In this document: one piece after another, positions 1-8,688 of the stretch
Numbering within the stretch: the first letter of the stretch is position 1
Layout of the letters: every line of letters begins with the position of its first letter
Source of the DNA: Chlorobium sp.
GTDB lineage: Bacteria; Bacteroidota; Chlorobiia; Chlorobiales; Chlorobiaceae
Assembly: GCA_028277225.1 (NCBI GenBank)
Contig: JANQHB010000040.1
Span: 4,054-68,053, forward strand
DNA length: 64,000 nt
Reading direction: 5' to 3'
Translations under genes and position numbers: made by a program
The notes under the pieces: generated by a model
The model's input: only the letters and a program-made list of their open reading frames with translations
What the model was told of the DNA's origin: nothing
Database searches by the model: none

Positions 1-2270
1 TCGTGCTGCTCCAGTCTGGTGACAAGGTGCCGGCCGATATGCGGCTGGTGTCGGTCAAGGACCTGAGAGTCGATGAGTCACTGTTGACCGGCGAATCGGT
101 TGTGGTTGAAAAAAACACCGATGTGGTCGATGCCGGTACGCCTCTCGGGGATCGACTGAACATGGTGTTTTCCGGAAGCCTTGTTACCTATGGAAAGGCC
201 GAGGGGATCGTTACCGGAACGGGCGACAGCACCGAGATCGGCAGGATCAGTTCGATGCTGGGCAAGGTTGAAACGCTCCAGACGCCGCTTCTGAAACGCC
301 TGGAAGATTTCGCCAGGTCGCTGACGATTGCCATTGTCTCGCTTTCCGCATTCCTGTTCGTCTTCGGGCGATATGTCCGCGGGTACGCGCCTGCCGAGAT
401 GTTCAACGCGGCAGTCGGGCTTGCGGTTGCGGCTATACCAGAAGGGCTTCCTGCGATTATGACCATTACGCTGGCAATCGGTGTGCAAGCCATGGCTCGA
501 AGACGTTCGATCATCCGCCGACTGCCGGCAGTCGAGACCCTTGGTTCTGTTTCGGTGATCTGTTCCGATAAAACCGGTACCCTGACGCGCAACGAGATGA
601 CCGTTCGTTCAGTCGGTTTTCCGGAAAAACGGTTCAGGGTTACCGGTTCGGGTTACGATCCCCACGGGGTATTTCTGCTCGATGACAAGGAGGTCGAACT
701 CAATGAACACCCGCATTTGAGGGATCTCGGACACATTGCACTGCTCTGTAACGATGCCTCACTGGAGCATGAGGACGACACCTGGAAGCTGACCGGCGAT
801 TCGACCGACGGTGCGCTGGTTTCGTTTGGGCGGAAAGCCGGATTCGATCCGCAGACCGAACAGCAAGAATGGCCGAGGATCGATCAGATCCCGTTCGAGT
901 CGGAACATCGTTTTATGGCTACATTGCACCACGACCATACCGGCAAGGGATTCATCTATCTCAAAGGCGCGCCTGAAGTTGTGTTCGAACGTTGTTCGAA
1001 ACAGCGGAACGGCGAAAAAGACGAACCGTTGCAGCGCGAGGTTTGGGAAAAGATTGTTCAGGAGACAGCCTCGTGCGGTGAACGGCTGCTCGCGATCGCC
1101 TGCAAGCCGGTGTCCGGTGAAGTGCAGACCTTGCGTTTCAAGGATGTCGAAAGCGGATTGATCATGATCGGGGTTGTCGGGATGATCGATCCGCCGCGTG
1201 ACGAGGCGATCGATGCGGTAAAACGCTGCAGGGACGCTGGTATCCGGGTGAAGATGATCACCGGAGATCATGTCGATACGGCAAAAGCGATCGGACGCAT
1301 TACAGGAATAGGCGACGGTCGAAAGGCGATGACCGGATCTGAAATCGAACTCCTTGACGATGAAGCGCTGAAAAAGAGAGTCGAACATGTCGATATTTTC
1401 GCCAGGAGCAGTCCGGAGCACAAACTGCGCCTTGTCAAGGCCCTGCAGTCGAGGGGCAACGTTGTGGCCATGACCGGAGACGGGGTGAACGATGCCCCTG
1501 CCCTGAAGCGGGCCGATGTCGGTATTGCCATGGGCCAGAAAGGAACTGATGTCTCCCGGGAGGCCGCCGAAATGGTGCTGACCGATGATAACTTTGCAAC
1601 CATTGCAAATGCGGTCGAAGAGGGCAGAACGGTCTATGACAATTTAAAAAAGTCGATTCTGTTTGTACTGCCGACCAATGGCGGTGAAGCGCTGAGTATT
1701 CTCCTCGCTGTTGCACTGGGTTACACGCTGCCTATTACCGCCGTGCAGATTTTGTGGGTGAACATGGTTACGGCCGTCACGCTGGCATTGACCCTTGCGT
1801 TTGAAAAGGCTGAGAATAATGTTATGGCCCGCAAACCGCGTGAGCCTGACGAACCGCTGCTGTCGCGTTTCATTGCCTGGCGTATCGTCTATGTTTCACT
1901 GATTCTGCTCAGCGGCACGTTCGGGATGTTTCTCTGGTACGAACAGACCGGGCATTCGCATAATGAAGCCCGTACTCTTGCGGTCAATACGCTTGTTTTT
2001 TTTGAGATCTTCTACCTTTTCAGTTCCCGCTATTTTCTCCGAAGCGTATTCTCGAGGGAAGGGTTGCTGGGGAATCCCTACGTGCTTTATGCATCGGGCA
2101 TGCTTATCCTGCTCCAGTTACTCTTTACCTATGCACCGTTTATGCAGACACTGTTTGCAACCGAACCGATCGAGCCAGAGGAGTGGGTGGTAATACTGCT
2201 CGTAAGCTCAAGCGTTTTGTTTCTGGTCGAGCTCGAAAAGCTTATTCTCAGAAAAAGAACAGGGGGGTGA
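1..2270 (+). CDS. P-type cation-transporting ATPase (type II, 5' partial)
   Basis: This is the C-terminal 755 residues of a cation pump; the first membrane segments lie upstream of the window, and the GTG at base 3 is an internal codon. In order there are the actuator TGES loop (visible residues 29-32), the PEGLP ion-path motif (146-150), the phosphorylation motif DKTGTLT (189-195), the nucleotide-binding KGAPE, the P-domain TGDH and MTGDGVNDAPAL, and a C-terminal block of four to six hydrophobic segments. The set belongs to type II (Ca2+/Mg2+/Na+-like) P-ATPases, not heavy-metal P1B pumps. The M6 region reads WVNMVTAVTLALTLAFE, as in bacterial CtpF-like pumps of uncertain ion. ATP hydrolysis would drive ion transport across the inner membrane. 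Family is secure; the transported ion is not known. Confidence 0.93.
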   Translation, partial: VLLQSGDKVPADMRLVSVKDLRVDESLLTGESVVVEKNTDVVDAGTPLGDRLNMVFSGSLVTYGKAEGIVTGTGDSTEIGRISSMLGKVETLQTPLLKRLEDFARSLTIAIVSLSAFLFVFGRYVRGYAPAEMFNAAVGLAVAAIPEGLPAIMTITLAIGVQAMARRRSIIRRLPAVETLGSVSVICSDKTGTLTRNEMTVRSVGFPEKRFRVTGSGYDPHGVFLLDDKEVELNEHPHLRDLGHIALLCNDASLEHEDDTWKLTGDSTDGALVSFGRKAGFDPQTEQQEWPRIDQIPFESEHRFMATLHHDHTGKGFIYLKGAPEVVFERCSKQRNGEKDEPLQREVWEKIVQETASCGERLLAIACKPVSGEVQTLRFKDVESGLIMIGVVGMIDPPRDEAIDAVKRCRDAGIRVKMITGDHVDTAKAIGRITGIGDGRKAMTGSEIELLDDEALKKRVEHVDIFARSSPEHKLRLVKALQSRGNVVAMTGDGVNDAPALKRADVGIAMGQKGTDVSREAAEMVLTDDNFATIANAVEEGRTVYDNLKKSILFVLPTNGGEALSILLAVALGYTLPITAVQILWVNMVTAVTLALTLAFEKAENNVMARKPREPDEPLLSRFIAWRIVYVSLILLSGTFGMFLWYEQTGHSHNEARTLAVNTLVFFEIFYLFSSRYFLRSVFSREGLLGNPYVLYASGMLILLQLLFTYAPFMQTLFATEPIEPEEWVVILLVSSSVLFLVELEKLILRKRTGG

Positions 2271-2298
2271 CGTTCGATAATGCTATACGTCCGGGCAT

Positions 2299-2378
2299 TA
2301 TTTCCATTTATTCTTTCAAATCCTTGACGGAGATTATTTCAAGGATTTCGTCTGAGTGAATTTTGAGGTCGTTGGTGA
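2299..2378. repeat. Direct repeat copy A flanking fic
   Basis: About 80 bp that recur, diverged by roughly 20-25%, at 3874-3958 in the same orientation on the other side of the fic gene. Shared words include ATTTCGTCTGA and AATTTTGAGGT. Both copies encode the same peptide end on the minus strand. Confidence 0.6.
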
Positions 2379-2406
2379 TGAAAAAGGAGCACGGAAAAGG
2401 GGACAT
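2308..2406 (-). pseudogene. 32-codon remnant, possible toxin C-terminus
   Basis: The minus strand reads a short open frame starting at an ATG inside the AGGGGACATCC motif and ending ITNDLKIHSDEILEII...KDLKE-stop. The same ending, broken by an in-frame TGA, is at 3889-3958. The ITNDLK-then-hydrophobic pattern resembles the C-terminal end of PIN-domain toxins, but that assignment is only a guess from pattern. It is too short to be a functional domain and is best read as debris of an older gene duplicated on both sides of fic. Confidence 0.3.
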
Positions 2407-2498
2407 CCTCTTCCGCAAGTCAAATAAGTGTTCTGTTTTCTTGAATCTGTAGTAGCTTGAGCGGTTGATACAACGGGGAAGCAGAGGGCTTCATGCAA

Positions 2499-3710
2499 TC
2501 AGAGCGAATGTGCCGGAAAAAGATTTGGGAAGAGTCGATCGAGGGAGGCTGCCGGAAAACGAAGTGATACAGGTCCTTTTGGAGAATCCGATCCGAGAAT
2601 GCCGTTTTCGAGCAATGATGATAACAATGTTCTTGCTGTCCGTTCCTTTAACCCGGTGGCGCGGCATGCGTCACCGCGAGAAAGTTCACCTTTGAGCAAA
2701 ACCATTTCAAGGATCATAAACGCTTCCGGTTTCCATTCCTGATCCGAGCAATAACGCGATAATCGTAAAGCAAGGTTGTCAAGGTCGAAAAGATCCTGCA
2801 TGAAAGTGACCTGATCGATACAGATGTCGAGGAACCAGCCGATAAATGTGTTCAGGGCTTTCAGGGACAGGTTCCCCCTGCCGTCAAGGTCTCCCTGACG
2901 AGGCATATCAGCCATATCCATCATACTCATATAGTCCTTGGGACTGTTAAGACCACGGGCAAGTCCTCTTGATACAGACCAGAGACCATGAGCTCCTATT
3001 CCTGCTTTCAAAGCCATGGCATGGCTCATCAGACGGCTTACACGGCCATTTCCGTCAGGAAAAGGGTGGATGTAGTTAAGGCGGTGATGCGCCGAGGCCA
3101 TGGCGGCAAGCTGTATGCCTCTGCCTATGGCGCTGAAATTGAATCTCGATTCGAAATGGCTCATGAATGAGGCAACCGATGTGCTGGATGGAGGGAGATG
3201 TCTACCTACAGCTACATCATGAAGAGGCAAGTGTCTGAATTCTCCGGGCAGGAACCGTACTTTCGTGTTGTTTTGTTCAAGAACAAGCATTTCTTCCGGC
3301 AGGTCGCGATAAAACTTCCGGTGAAGCCATACTATAAACTTGACCGATGAAGGTTCTGGGAGTTTATCGGAGGCGTGTAGAACATCGATTTCTTTCTGAA
3401 GGCGAATGTGGGCAACCGCTTCAAGCTGAAGGTTCCTTTTTTTCGTATCATCTGTATCGTATTTGCTCTGCAATGCTTGCTCGATATCGTGAGGCCTTGT
3501 ATTATGCCCCTCTATCAGGTTTGAATAGTAGCAGTTCATGACCCTCACCAGATCAGCAAGATTAGCCGCGGTTTTGGGATGGAGTCGTCCTCCAAGATGT
3601 GCAGCTGCATCTGAGAGTGTTGCCACGCGATCGACAATTTCATGGTGAAGGGTATCGGGAATACATGGCTCGATTCTTTGAGGCGCTTCAAGTATCATAT
3701 TGCCGATCAT
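2499..3710 (-). CDS. Fic family protein (autoinhibited class II AMPylator type)
   Basis: A 403-residue Fic-domain protein. The catalytic loop HPFPDGNGR is at 215-223, with His215 as the general base and the Asp and Arg needed to bind ATP and metal, so the enzyme should be active in transferring AMP (or another nucleotide part) to protein hydroxyl groups. The N-terminal inhibitory helix motif S/TxxxEG is present at Ser63-Glu67-Gly68, which places it in class II, whose members carry their own inhibitor and need no separate antitoxin. The C-terminal ~80 residues look like a winged helix (CRATGLKERTARTLLSSLLENGIL), as in the common Fic/DUF4172-like proteins. It stands alone between two direct repeats in an accessory region. 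Target protein unknown. Confidence 0.9.
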   Translation of the reverse strand: MIGNMILEAPQRIEPCIPDTLHHEIVDRVATLSDAAAHLGGRLHPKTAANLADLVRVMNCYYSNLIEGHNTRPHDIEQALQSKYDTDDTKKRNLQLEAVAHIRLQKEIDVLHASDKLPEPSSVKFIVWLHRKFYRDLPEEMLVLEQNNTKVRFLPGEFRHLPLHDVAVGRHLPPSSTSVASFMSHFESRFNFSAIGRGIQLAAMASAHHRLNYIHPFPDGNGRVSRLMSHAMALKAGIGAHGLWSVSRGLARGLNSPKDYMSMMDMADMPRQGDLDGRGNLSLKALNTFIGWFLDICIDQVTFMQDLFDLDNLALRLSRYCSDQEWKPEAFMILEMVLLKGELSRGDACRATGLKERTARTLLSSLLENGILGSDSPKGPVSLRFPAASLDRLFPNLFPAHSL

Positions 3711-4147
3711 TATTAATTATTAGTACATGAAATATAATGGATTACGTTGATATATGGTGTTAATCGTGCCGATTTTTTTGCCGATCTCAATGCTGATGCG
3801 CAGGGCCAGGGAGCGTTGTTTGAACAAGGGATGAAGTAGGGGACATCCGTAATCTCAATAAGTCGCTATTAGTTTATTTCTATTTCATTTACTCTTTCAG
3901 TGCCTTGATGGCGATGATTTGTAAAATTTCGTCTGATCAAATTTTGAGGTAGTTGGTGCTCATGTGAGTTCAAGTGCTTACTAATAAAGGAAATAGCATC
4001 TGGCAAGAGCATATAGATGGATGGTGTCCCGGATAATTTGAACTAATTAAAAATAAGGGCGGTTTTCACTTTCTCTTACGCAGGAAACCGTGCTCCGGCA
4101 GGTTGTCGGCGGCAGGAAATCCGAAAAAATCTCAAAATACATCTGTA
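3711..4147. other. Gene-free interval upstream of fic
   Basis: Between the divergent fic and DUF2249 genes. It holds the A+T-rich fic upstream region (3711-3770), an AGGGGACATCC motif (3838-3848) and the direct repeat copy B. No intact reading frame is credible. Confidence 0.5.
3874..3958. repeat. Direct repeat copy B flanking fic
   Basis: Diverged partner of 2299-2378. On the minus strand it reads TNYLKI-stop-SDEILQIIAIKALKE-stop, the same peptide end as copy A but with an internal TGA (complement of 3937-3939), so it is not coding now. Confidence 0.55.
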
Positions 4148-4867
4148 ATGAAAAGCTGGTTGAAAGATAAAGAGAGCTTCAAGGTTGTCGATGTCCGCGA
4201 ATTGACGGGGAATTTTCTTCCCTCGATTCTGAAAAGGGCGCAAAGCCTCGACGTCGATAACGGTATATGCATCGTCCAAAGCTTCGAGCCCATTCCCTTG
4301 TATTCGGTAATGGAGGGCCTGGGTTACGAATATGAAACAGAAAAAAAGAGCGACACCGAATATCGTGTCTACTTCTTCCGGGTCACGAAACCGGAGCAGG
4401 AATCCGATCTGCCCGGCGGCGCGGACATGCCGTTCAAGCCTACCGCAATAGTCAATTTCAATACCATAGATCCGAAACTGGCCCACAATGTGGTCACATT
4501 CTGGGATTATATCTGGGGAAATGAAACACCCGCCATCGACATGAAAACAAAACTGCTGCTCTCGCTGGCGAACGGCGTGGGGGCCAGCAGAATGAGACAG
4601 GCGACACGGGAGTTTGTAAAAGCGTATTCGTCGGGGGTCACGACCGCCGAGTTCGACGAGCTGTTCTCGATGTTCGCCTGGAATCAGGGCATTGGATACT
4701 TCGCGTCTGAAATAGGTCCTTCGGCTCTGTTCGGAGCATACCGTCTTGTAAAAGAGCTCGAACGCAAGGAGATCGGCAGGGGCGAAATCGTCAAGAAACT
4801 GCTGGAAAAGTTCGGGGAAAAGAATCCGGAAGTCAACACCTTTTTCCAGGACAGCAAGGAAGAGTAG
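4148..4867 (+). CDS. DUF2249 domain - carboxymuconolactone decarboxylase-like protein
   Basis: Two domains in about 239 residues. The first ~75 residues (KVVDVRELTGNFLPSILKRAQ... to YRVYFFR) match the DUF2249/TusA-like fold found with anaerobic nitrogen and sulfur metabolism. The rest (about 105-235) has the helical layout of carboxymuconolactone decarboxylase/AhpD proteins (LLLSLANGVGASRMRQATREFV...), but contains no cysteine, so the peroxidase CxxC of AhpD is missing and another role is likely. I choose ATG 4148 because the DUF2249 domain begins there; a TTG at 4103 in the same frame would add 15 unconserved residues. Function unknown. Confidence 0.7.
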   Translation: MKSWLKDKESFKVVDVRELTGNFLPSILKRAQSLDVDNGICIVQSFEPIPLYSVMEGLGYEYETEKKSDTEYRVYFFRVTKPEQESDLPGGADMPFKPTAIVNFNTIDPKLAHNVVTFWDYIWGNETPAIDMKTKLLLSLANGVGASRMRQATREFVKAYSSGVTTAEFDELFSMFAWNQGIGYFASEIGPSALFGAYRLVKELERKEIGRGEIVKKLLEKFGEKNPEVNTFFQDSKEE

Positions 4868-5088
4868 GGGTTATCGGTATGTGACATACTGATGAACGTT
4901 TGTCAAGCACCCTTTATCCGGATTCCGATTCAGCGAAAGCCTGGCAGCACAACTGCCAGACAGGTCCATGCTGAGCCGAATGACCGGGAGCATGTCCCGA
5001 TGATATTCGGGGATTTTATTGTACATTATTTTTAATTAATCTAATTAAATGCATCGCTCATACGAGAACCCTTATTTCAGGAGGGACT

Positions 5089-5349
5089 ATGGCAGACAAA
5101 AAGAGACCAGGTGGCTGGTTTTCACGATTCAGGAAAGACAAACCGGCTGAGGGCTCCTCGTCAGATACCGGTTCCGGGCAACAGGCCGCGGCATCTCCCA
5201 AGTCGGCTCCTTCGGTAAAACCGGCTCCCGCTGCTCAAACAGTGACTCCTGCAGCGAAATCAGCTCCTGCGCCAAAAAAAACCTCTTCGAAAAAGAAGGC
5301 GGCAAGCCTGATAACTCCCGTAAGGATGAAGCCTATCGATACAGATTAG
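5089..5349 (+). CDS. Small Lys/Ala/Pro-rich hypothetical protein
   Basis: An 86-residue basic protein with a strong Shine-Dalgarno sequence (AGGAGGG) a few bases before its ATG. It starts MADKKRPGGWFSRFRKDKP and continues as low-complexity Ala/Pro/Ser/Lys repeats (KSAPSVKPAPAAQ..., KKTSSKKKAA). Such composition suggests a disordered tail that binds nucleic acid or membrane, as in H1-like or cell-envelope linker proteins, but no domain is recognisable. The good ribosome site and the absence of any competing frame argue that it is translated. It ends at an AGGGGAC motif. Confidence 0.6.
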   Translation: MADKKRPGGWFSRFRKDKPAEGSSSDTGSGQQAAASPKSAPSVKPAPAAQTVTPAAKSAPAPKKTSSKKKAASLITPVRMKPIDTD

Positions 5350-5614
5350 GGGACATTCATCCGTATCCCCAGTACCTTGTTACGCTTTGAGGACATCTGT
5401 CTGAAGGGTGACAACTCGAGCGCTGAATTGTATCAGGGTCAGGGGATTGTTTCCGATTCTATAAAACCGAAAGGCCGTATCAGTCTTTCGGGTATCAGAC
5501 CCCGAATACTGTCTGTGATTCAGGTGCGGGTGGGGGAGCAGGACTTTTTTTATAACGAATTGCTCAAATCAGGTATTAATTAATTCTAAACCAATGTAAA
5601 CAAAGGGAAAAAAC
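5350..5614. other. Interval with an unconvincing 68-codon frame
   Basis: After the AGGGGACATTC motif (5348-5358) a frame from TTG 5377 to 5583 is open, but it has no ribosome site, no recognisable domain and ordinary composition. I do not call it as a gene. The last 60 bases are A+T-rich and hold the likely promoter of the oxidoreductase gene. Confidence 0.4.
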
Positions 5615-6631
5615 ATGATTCAGGAAAAAGGAAAAATAGTAGATATTGCAATTATTGGAGCTGGACCCGGTGGTATGGCGGCAGCTATTGAGGCTAAATT
5701 AGCGGGAATAGAGAATATAATTGTTATTGATAAAGCGCCTCACCATAATGATATGATTCATAAATTTTATAAAAAAGGAAAAAGAGTAGATAAAAACTGG
5801 ATGGGAACTACATTTGATTTTACGGGTAATGTGACTTTTCAGGAGTGCACAAAGGAAGAATATTTAAAACAAATGGATGATAAACTTGCTTTCGCCGGCG
5901 TGCTTGATAAAGTTGAATATAACCACGAGATCAAAAGAGTGATTAAAGGTGAAGACGGGCTCTTTTCTATGGTGTTTGGTACTGATGGCGTTGCAGAAGC
6001 AACTGAAACTATGAAAGCAAGAAATGTAATTCTTTCTGTTGGCAGAATGGGTAAGCCTAACAGACCTAACTATATATTTCCAAATGAATTGAAAGATGTT
6101 CTGGATTTTAATATTTCTAAAGTTAAAAATGAAGAGCACGTCATGGTTGTTGGCGGGGGCGATACAGCCGGTGAATACGCATATGGTATAGTGGAGCTTG
6201 AAGAACTGGAGGATTGTGTGGTGACACTTAACTACAGAAAACCTGAAATCACCAGAATGAATCGTATTAATACAGAGATCTGCACCAGATATCTTGATAA
6301 TGGAAAAATCATCAATAAAATGGGTGTGGATATTGATAGTCTGGAAGTGGGTGAAAACAGAATGATAAGAGTAAATTATACAGATGGTACATGTGGAGAG
6401 TATGATAGAGCTGTTTATGCACTTGGAGGTACAACACCTAAAGATATTCTTGTAAACTCGGGTGTGAAAACAGGTGAGTGGGATGTTCCTGAACATAATA
6501 AACAGACATTTGAAACAAATGTTAAAGGCCTTTATACGATAGGTGATATGATAACTGACCAGGGTAGCATTGCTCTCGCATTCAATCACGCAAGCTATGC
6601 AGTAAAAGATATTGCTGCTAAATTAAAATAA
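5615..6631 (+). CDS. FAD/NAD(P)-dependent oxidoreductase, YpdA/thioredoxin reductase-like
   Basis: A 338-residue two-dinucleotide-fold flavoprotein. The FAD site is GAGPGG at 15-20, the NAD(P) site is VVGGGDTAGEYA in the middle, and the C-terminal FAD motif is GLYTIGD followed by the DQGSIALAFNHA helix. It lacks the CxxC disulfide of thioredoxin reductases, so it fits the YpdA-like/ferredoxin-NADP reductase-like group that passes hydride to a partner without its own redox cysteines. The gene is clearly richer in A+T than its neighbours, with AAA, ATT and GAT codons favoured, which suggests recent transfer from a low-G+C donor (epsilonproteobacteria are one possibility). It stands alone; the electron acceptor is unknown. 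Confidence 0.82.
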   Translation: MIQEKGKIVDIAIIGAGPGGMAAAIEAKLAGIENIIVIDKAPHHNDMIHKFYKKGKRVDKNWMGTTFDFTGNVTFQECTKEEYLKQMDDKLAFAGVLDKVEYNHEIKRVIKGEDGLFSMVFGTDGVAEATETMKARNVILSVGRMGKPNRPNYIFPNELKDVLDFNISKVKNEEHVMVVGGGDTAGEYAYGIVELEELEDCVVTLNYRKPEITRMNRINTEICTRYLDNGKIINKMGVDIDSLEVGENRMIRVNYTDGTCGEYDRAVYALGGTTPKDILVNSGVKTGEWDVPEHNKQTFETNVKGLYTIGDMITDQGSIALAFNHASYAVKDIAAKLK

Positions 6632-7044
6632 GACCAGGGGACGTTTGTAAATACTACAACGAACAGTTCGCTTTACCTCATGATCGCGCCCCGGTTTCTG
6701 AATGTCCTCTAAATTGAAGCTGGGGCCGATCCGTTTTTATAACTTATCGGTTCTACTCTTTCTGCGACAGGGTTCTGATGCTCAGAAATATGAGTGTTAT
6801 GGGATTGGTTGATCCTAAATTTTATGAGCTTACTTTTATTGAGCATTTGTTGGAACGCGCAGTTTAGGTTTATGTCGTTGCGAATGTCCCATACTGCCGG
6901 AAAAACGGATATTCAGAACGGTTAAAGGTTTGCACCAGTTACAATTGTTTTGAGGCGCGGCGATTCCGGCGGTCCTCTGGTCGTTCAGGGCAGTGCGGCA
7001 TGCCAGGTTCCTCTATCCTTAAAAGGTTTACAGCGAGCTGATAT
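6632..7044. other. Gene-free interval with AGGGGAC motif and decayed mobile repeat
   Basis: Begins with AGGGGACGTTTGTAA (6636-6650) and contains a decayed copy of the CCTRAAYTGAGCG repeat (6708-6869). No supported coding frame; the last 60 bases lead into the AlsS-like gene. Confidence 0.45.
6708..6869. repeat. Decayed copy of the CCTRAAYTGAGCG inverted-end element
   Basis: The right end (TTATTGAGCATTTGTTGGAA then CGCGCAGTTTAGG) closely matches the right end of the copy at 34494-34641. The left end CCTCTAAATTGAAGC is a poor match, so the left boundary is uncertain. See the related entries at 18354, 32592, 34494, 35287 and 59915. Confidence 0.45.
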
Positions 7045-8688
7045 ATGAAAGCATCCGATCTGTTTCTTCAATGTCTCGAACGAGAGGGGGTGAAGGAAAT
7101 CTACGGCGTGCCGGGTGAAGAGAATGCCGACTTCATGATGTCCCTGCTCGACTCTCCCATCGAGTTTGTGATTTGCCGCCATGAGCAGGCGGCTGCCTTT
7201 ATGGCTGATGTCGCCGGGAGGCTGACGGGCAGGCCGGGCGTTTGCCTTTCCACGCTCGGGCCTGGTGCGACAAACATGGCGACCGGTGTCGCCAACGCAA
7301 ACATGGACAACAGTCCTCTTGTCGCCATTATTGCACAGGCCGGAACGAACAGGCTGCATAAAGAGTCCCACCAGAATATGGATGCGGTAAATCTCTACAA
7401 GCCGATAGCAAAATGGACCCAGTCTGTTTTTCAGGCGGACAATATTCCGGAGGTTGTCCATAAGGCCTTCAAACGGGCCACGACCGAAAAACCCGGTGCA
7501 TGCGTGGTAGAGCTTCCCGAGGATATCGCGCGGGAAGAGACCCTGGTCGAACCCTTTGTAACCGGTCGGAATGCCCGCCGCCCCGCTCCCGACGAGAAAG
7601 CTGTCGGAAGTGCGGTCGAACTTCTCGGCAGAGCCCGGAAACCGATCATTCTGGCGGGTAACGGTTGTGTGCGCACAAGAGCGTCGAAACAGCTCAACCG
7701 GTTTGTCGACAGATCGGGAATCCATGCGGCGAACACGTTCATGGGAAAAGGGGCTCTGTCGGCAAGGCACGACCGCTGCCTCTTTGCCGCCGGACTGGGG
7801 CTCAAGGATCATGTCTCCTATGCATTTTCGAAAGCGGATCTGGTTGTCTGCATCGGATATGATATGGTCGAATGGCATCCGCATATCTGGAATATCGGCC
7901 TGGACAAGAAGATCATCCATATTGACTTCGAGCCGGCTGAAGTGGACCAGAATTACCGGACCGACGTTGAAATAATAGGGGATATTGCAGCAAGTCTGTG
8001 GGCTCTTACCGAGAGCCTCGGGGAAAGCCACTCCTGGGACGTGCAGGAGTTCAGGGATGAGAGAGAGCATATGCTCGGGGAAATGCAGGAGTTCGGTGAT
8101 GACGAGGGTTTTCCCCTCAAGCCTCAGAAGATCCTCAGCGACCTCAGATCCGTTATGGGGGACGAAGATATCCTCGTAAGCGACGTCGGGGCGCATAAAA
8201 TGTGGGTTGCAAGGCACTATCCGGTCTACCATCCCGGTTCTTGCATAATCTCCAACGGCTTCTGTTCCATGGGCATTGCTTTGCCTGGAGCCTTGTCGGC
8301 AAAAAAACTCTACCCGCAGAAGAAGATTGTCGGTCTTTGCGGTGATGGAGGATTTTTAATGAACGTGCAGGAGCTTGCCACGGCGGTCCAGTATGATATT
8401 CCGGCAACGATTCTCGTCTGGGAGGACGGGGGATACGGTCTGATAAAGTGGAAGCAGATGAACAGGTATGGCAGGTATTCGCATACCGATTTCAAAAACC
8501 CAGATCTGGACGGACTGGCTGCATCATTCGGCTGCCAATCGATCAGGATTACCGAGGCGGCTGAACTGATTCCGGCATTGCAGGCAGGTTTTTCCGAAAA
8601 AAAGAAGCCCACGGTTATCGTGATTCCGGTCGATTACAGTGAAAACATGAAGCTGACCGAGAAACTGGGCAGAATCATCAGCCACTGA
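7045..8688 (+). CDS. alsS: Acetolactate synthase large subunit, AlsS-like ThDP enzyme
   Basis: A 547-residue thiamine diphosphate enzyme with the three domains of the acetohydroxyacid synthase family. The catalytic glutamate is in RHEQAA (Glu47), and the ThDP motif begins GDGGFLMN. Where biosynthetic enzymes have NN, this protein has ED (ILVWEDGGYG), closer to the WND of catabolic AlsS/BudB enzymes. No small regulatory subunit and no acetolactate decarboxylase gene are adjacent, which also favours a stand-alone enzyme. The likely reaction is condensation of two pyruvates to acetolactate, but related enzymes act on other 2-oxoacids and the substrate is not proved. It lies in the accessory stretch, followed by an AGGGGAC motif. 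Confidence 0.82.
   Translation: MKASDLFLQCLEREGVKEIYGVPGEENADFMMSLLDSPIEFVICRHEQAAAFMADVAGRLTGRPGVCLSTLGPGATNMATGVANANMDNSPLVAIIAQAGTNRLHKESHQNMDAVNLYKPIAKWTQSVFQADNIPEVVHKAFKRATTEKPGACVVELPEDIAREETLVEPFVTGRNARRPAPDEKAVGSAVELLGRARKPIILAGNGCVRTRASKQLNRFVDRSGIHAANTFMGKGALSARHDRCLFAAGLGLKDHVSYAFSKADLVVCIGYDMVEWHPHIWNIGLDKKIIHIDFEPAEVDQNYRTDVEIIGDIAASLWALTESLGESHSWDVQEFRDEREHMLGEMQEFGDDEGFPLKPQKILSDLRSVMGDEDILVSDVGAHKMWVARHYPVYHPGSCIISNGFCSMGIALPGALSAKKLYPQKKIVGLCGDGGFLMNVQELATAVQYDIPATILVWEDGGYGLIKWKQMNRYGRYSHTDFKNPDLDGLAASFGCQSIRITEAAELIPALQAGFSEKKKPTVIVIPVDYSENMKLTEKLGRIISH

Noticed and set aside
759..1421. 220-codon minus-strand frame in the ATPase gene
   Set aside because: Antisense shadow of a clearly coding P-type ATPase region.
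5377..5583. 68-codon frame starting at TTG
   Set aside because: No ribosome-binding site, no family resemblance, and it starts a few bases after an AGGGGAC motif in an accessory gap.
5864..6589. 241-codon minus-strand frame rich in Ile/Cys/His
   Set aside because: Shadow of the A+T-rich oxidoreductase; the odd composition is the complement of its codons.
6985..8232. 415-codon open frame on the minus strand
   Set aside because: It is antisense to the alsS-like gene, whose protein has complete ThDP-enzyme motifs; the minus frame has no domain and arises from the codon bias of the real gene.
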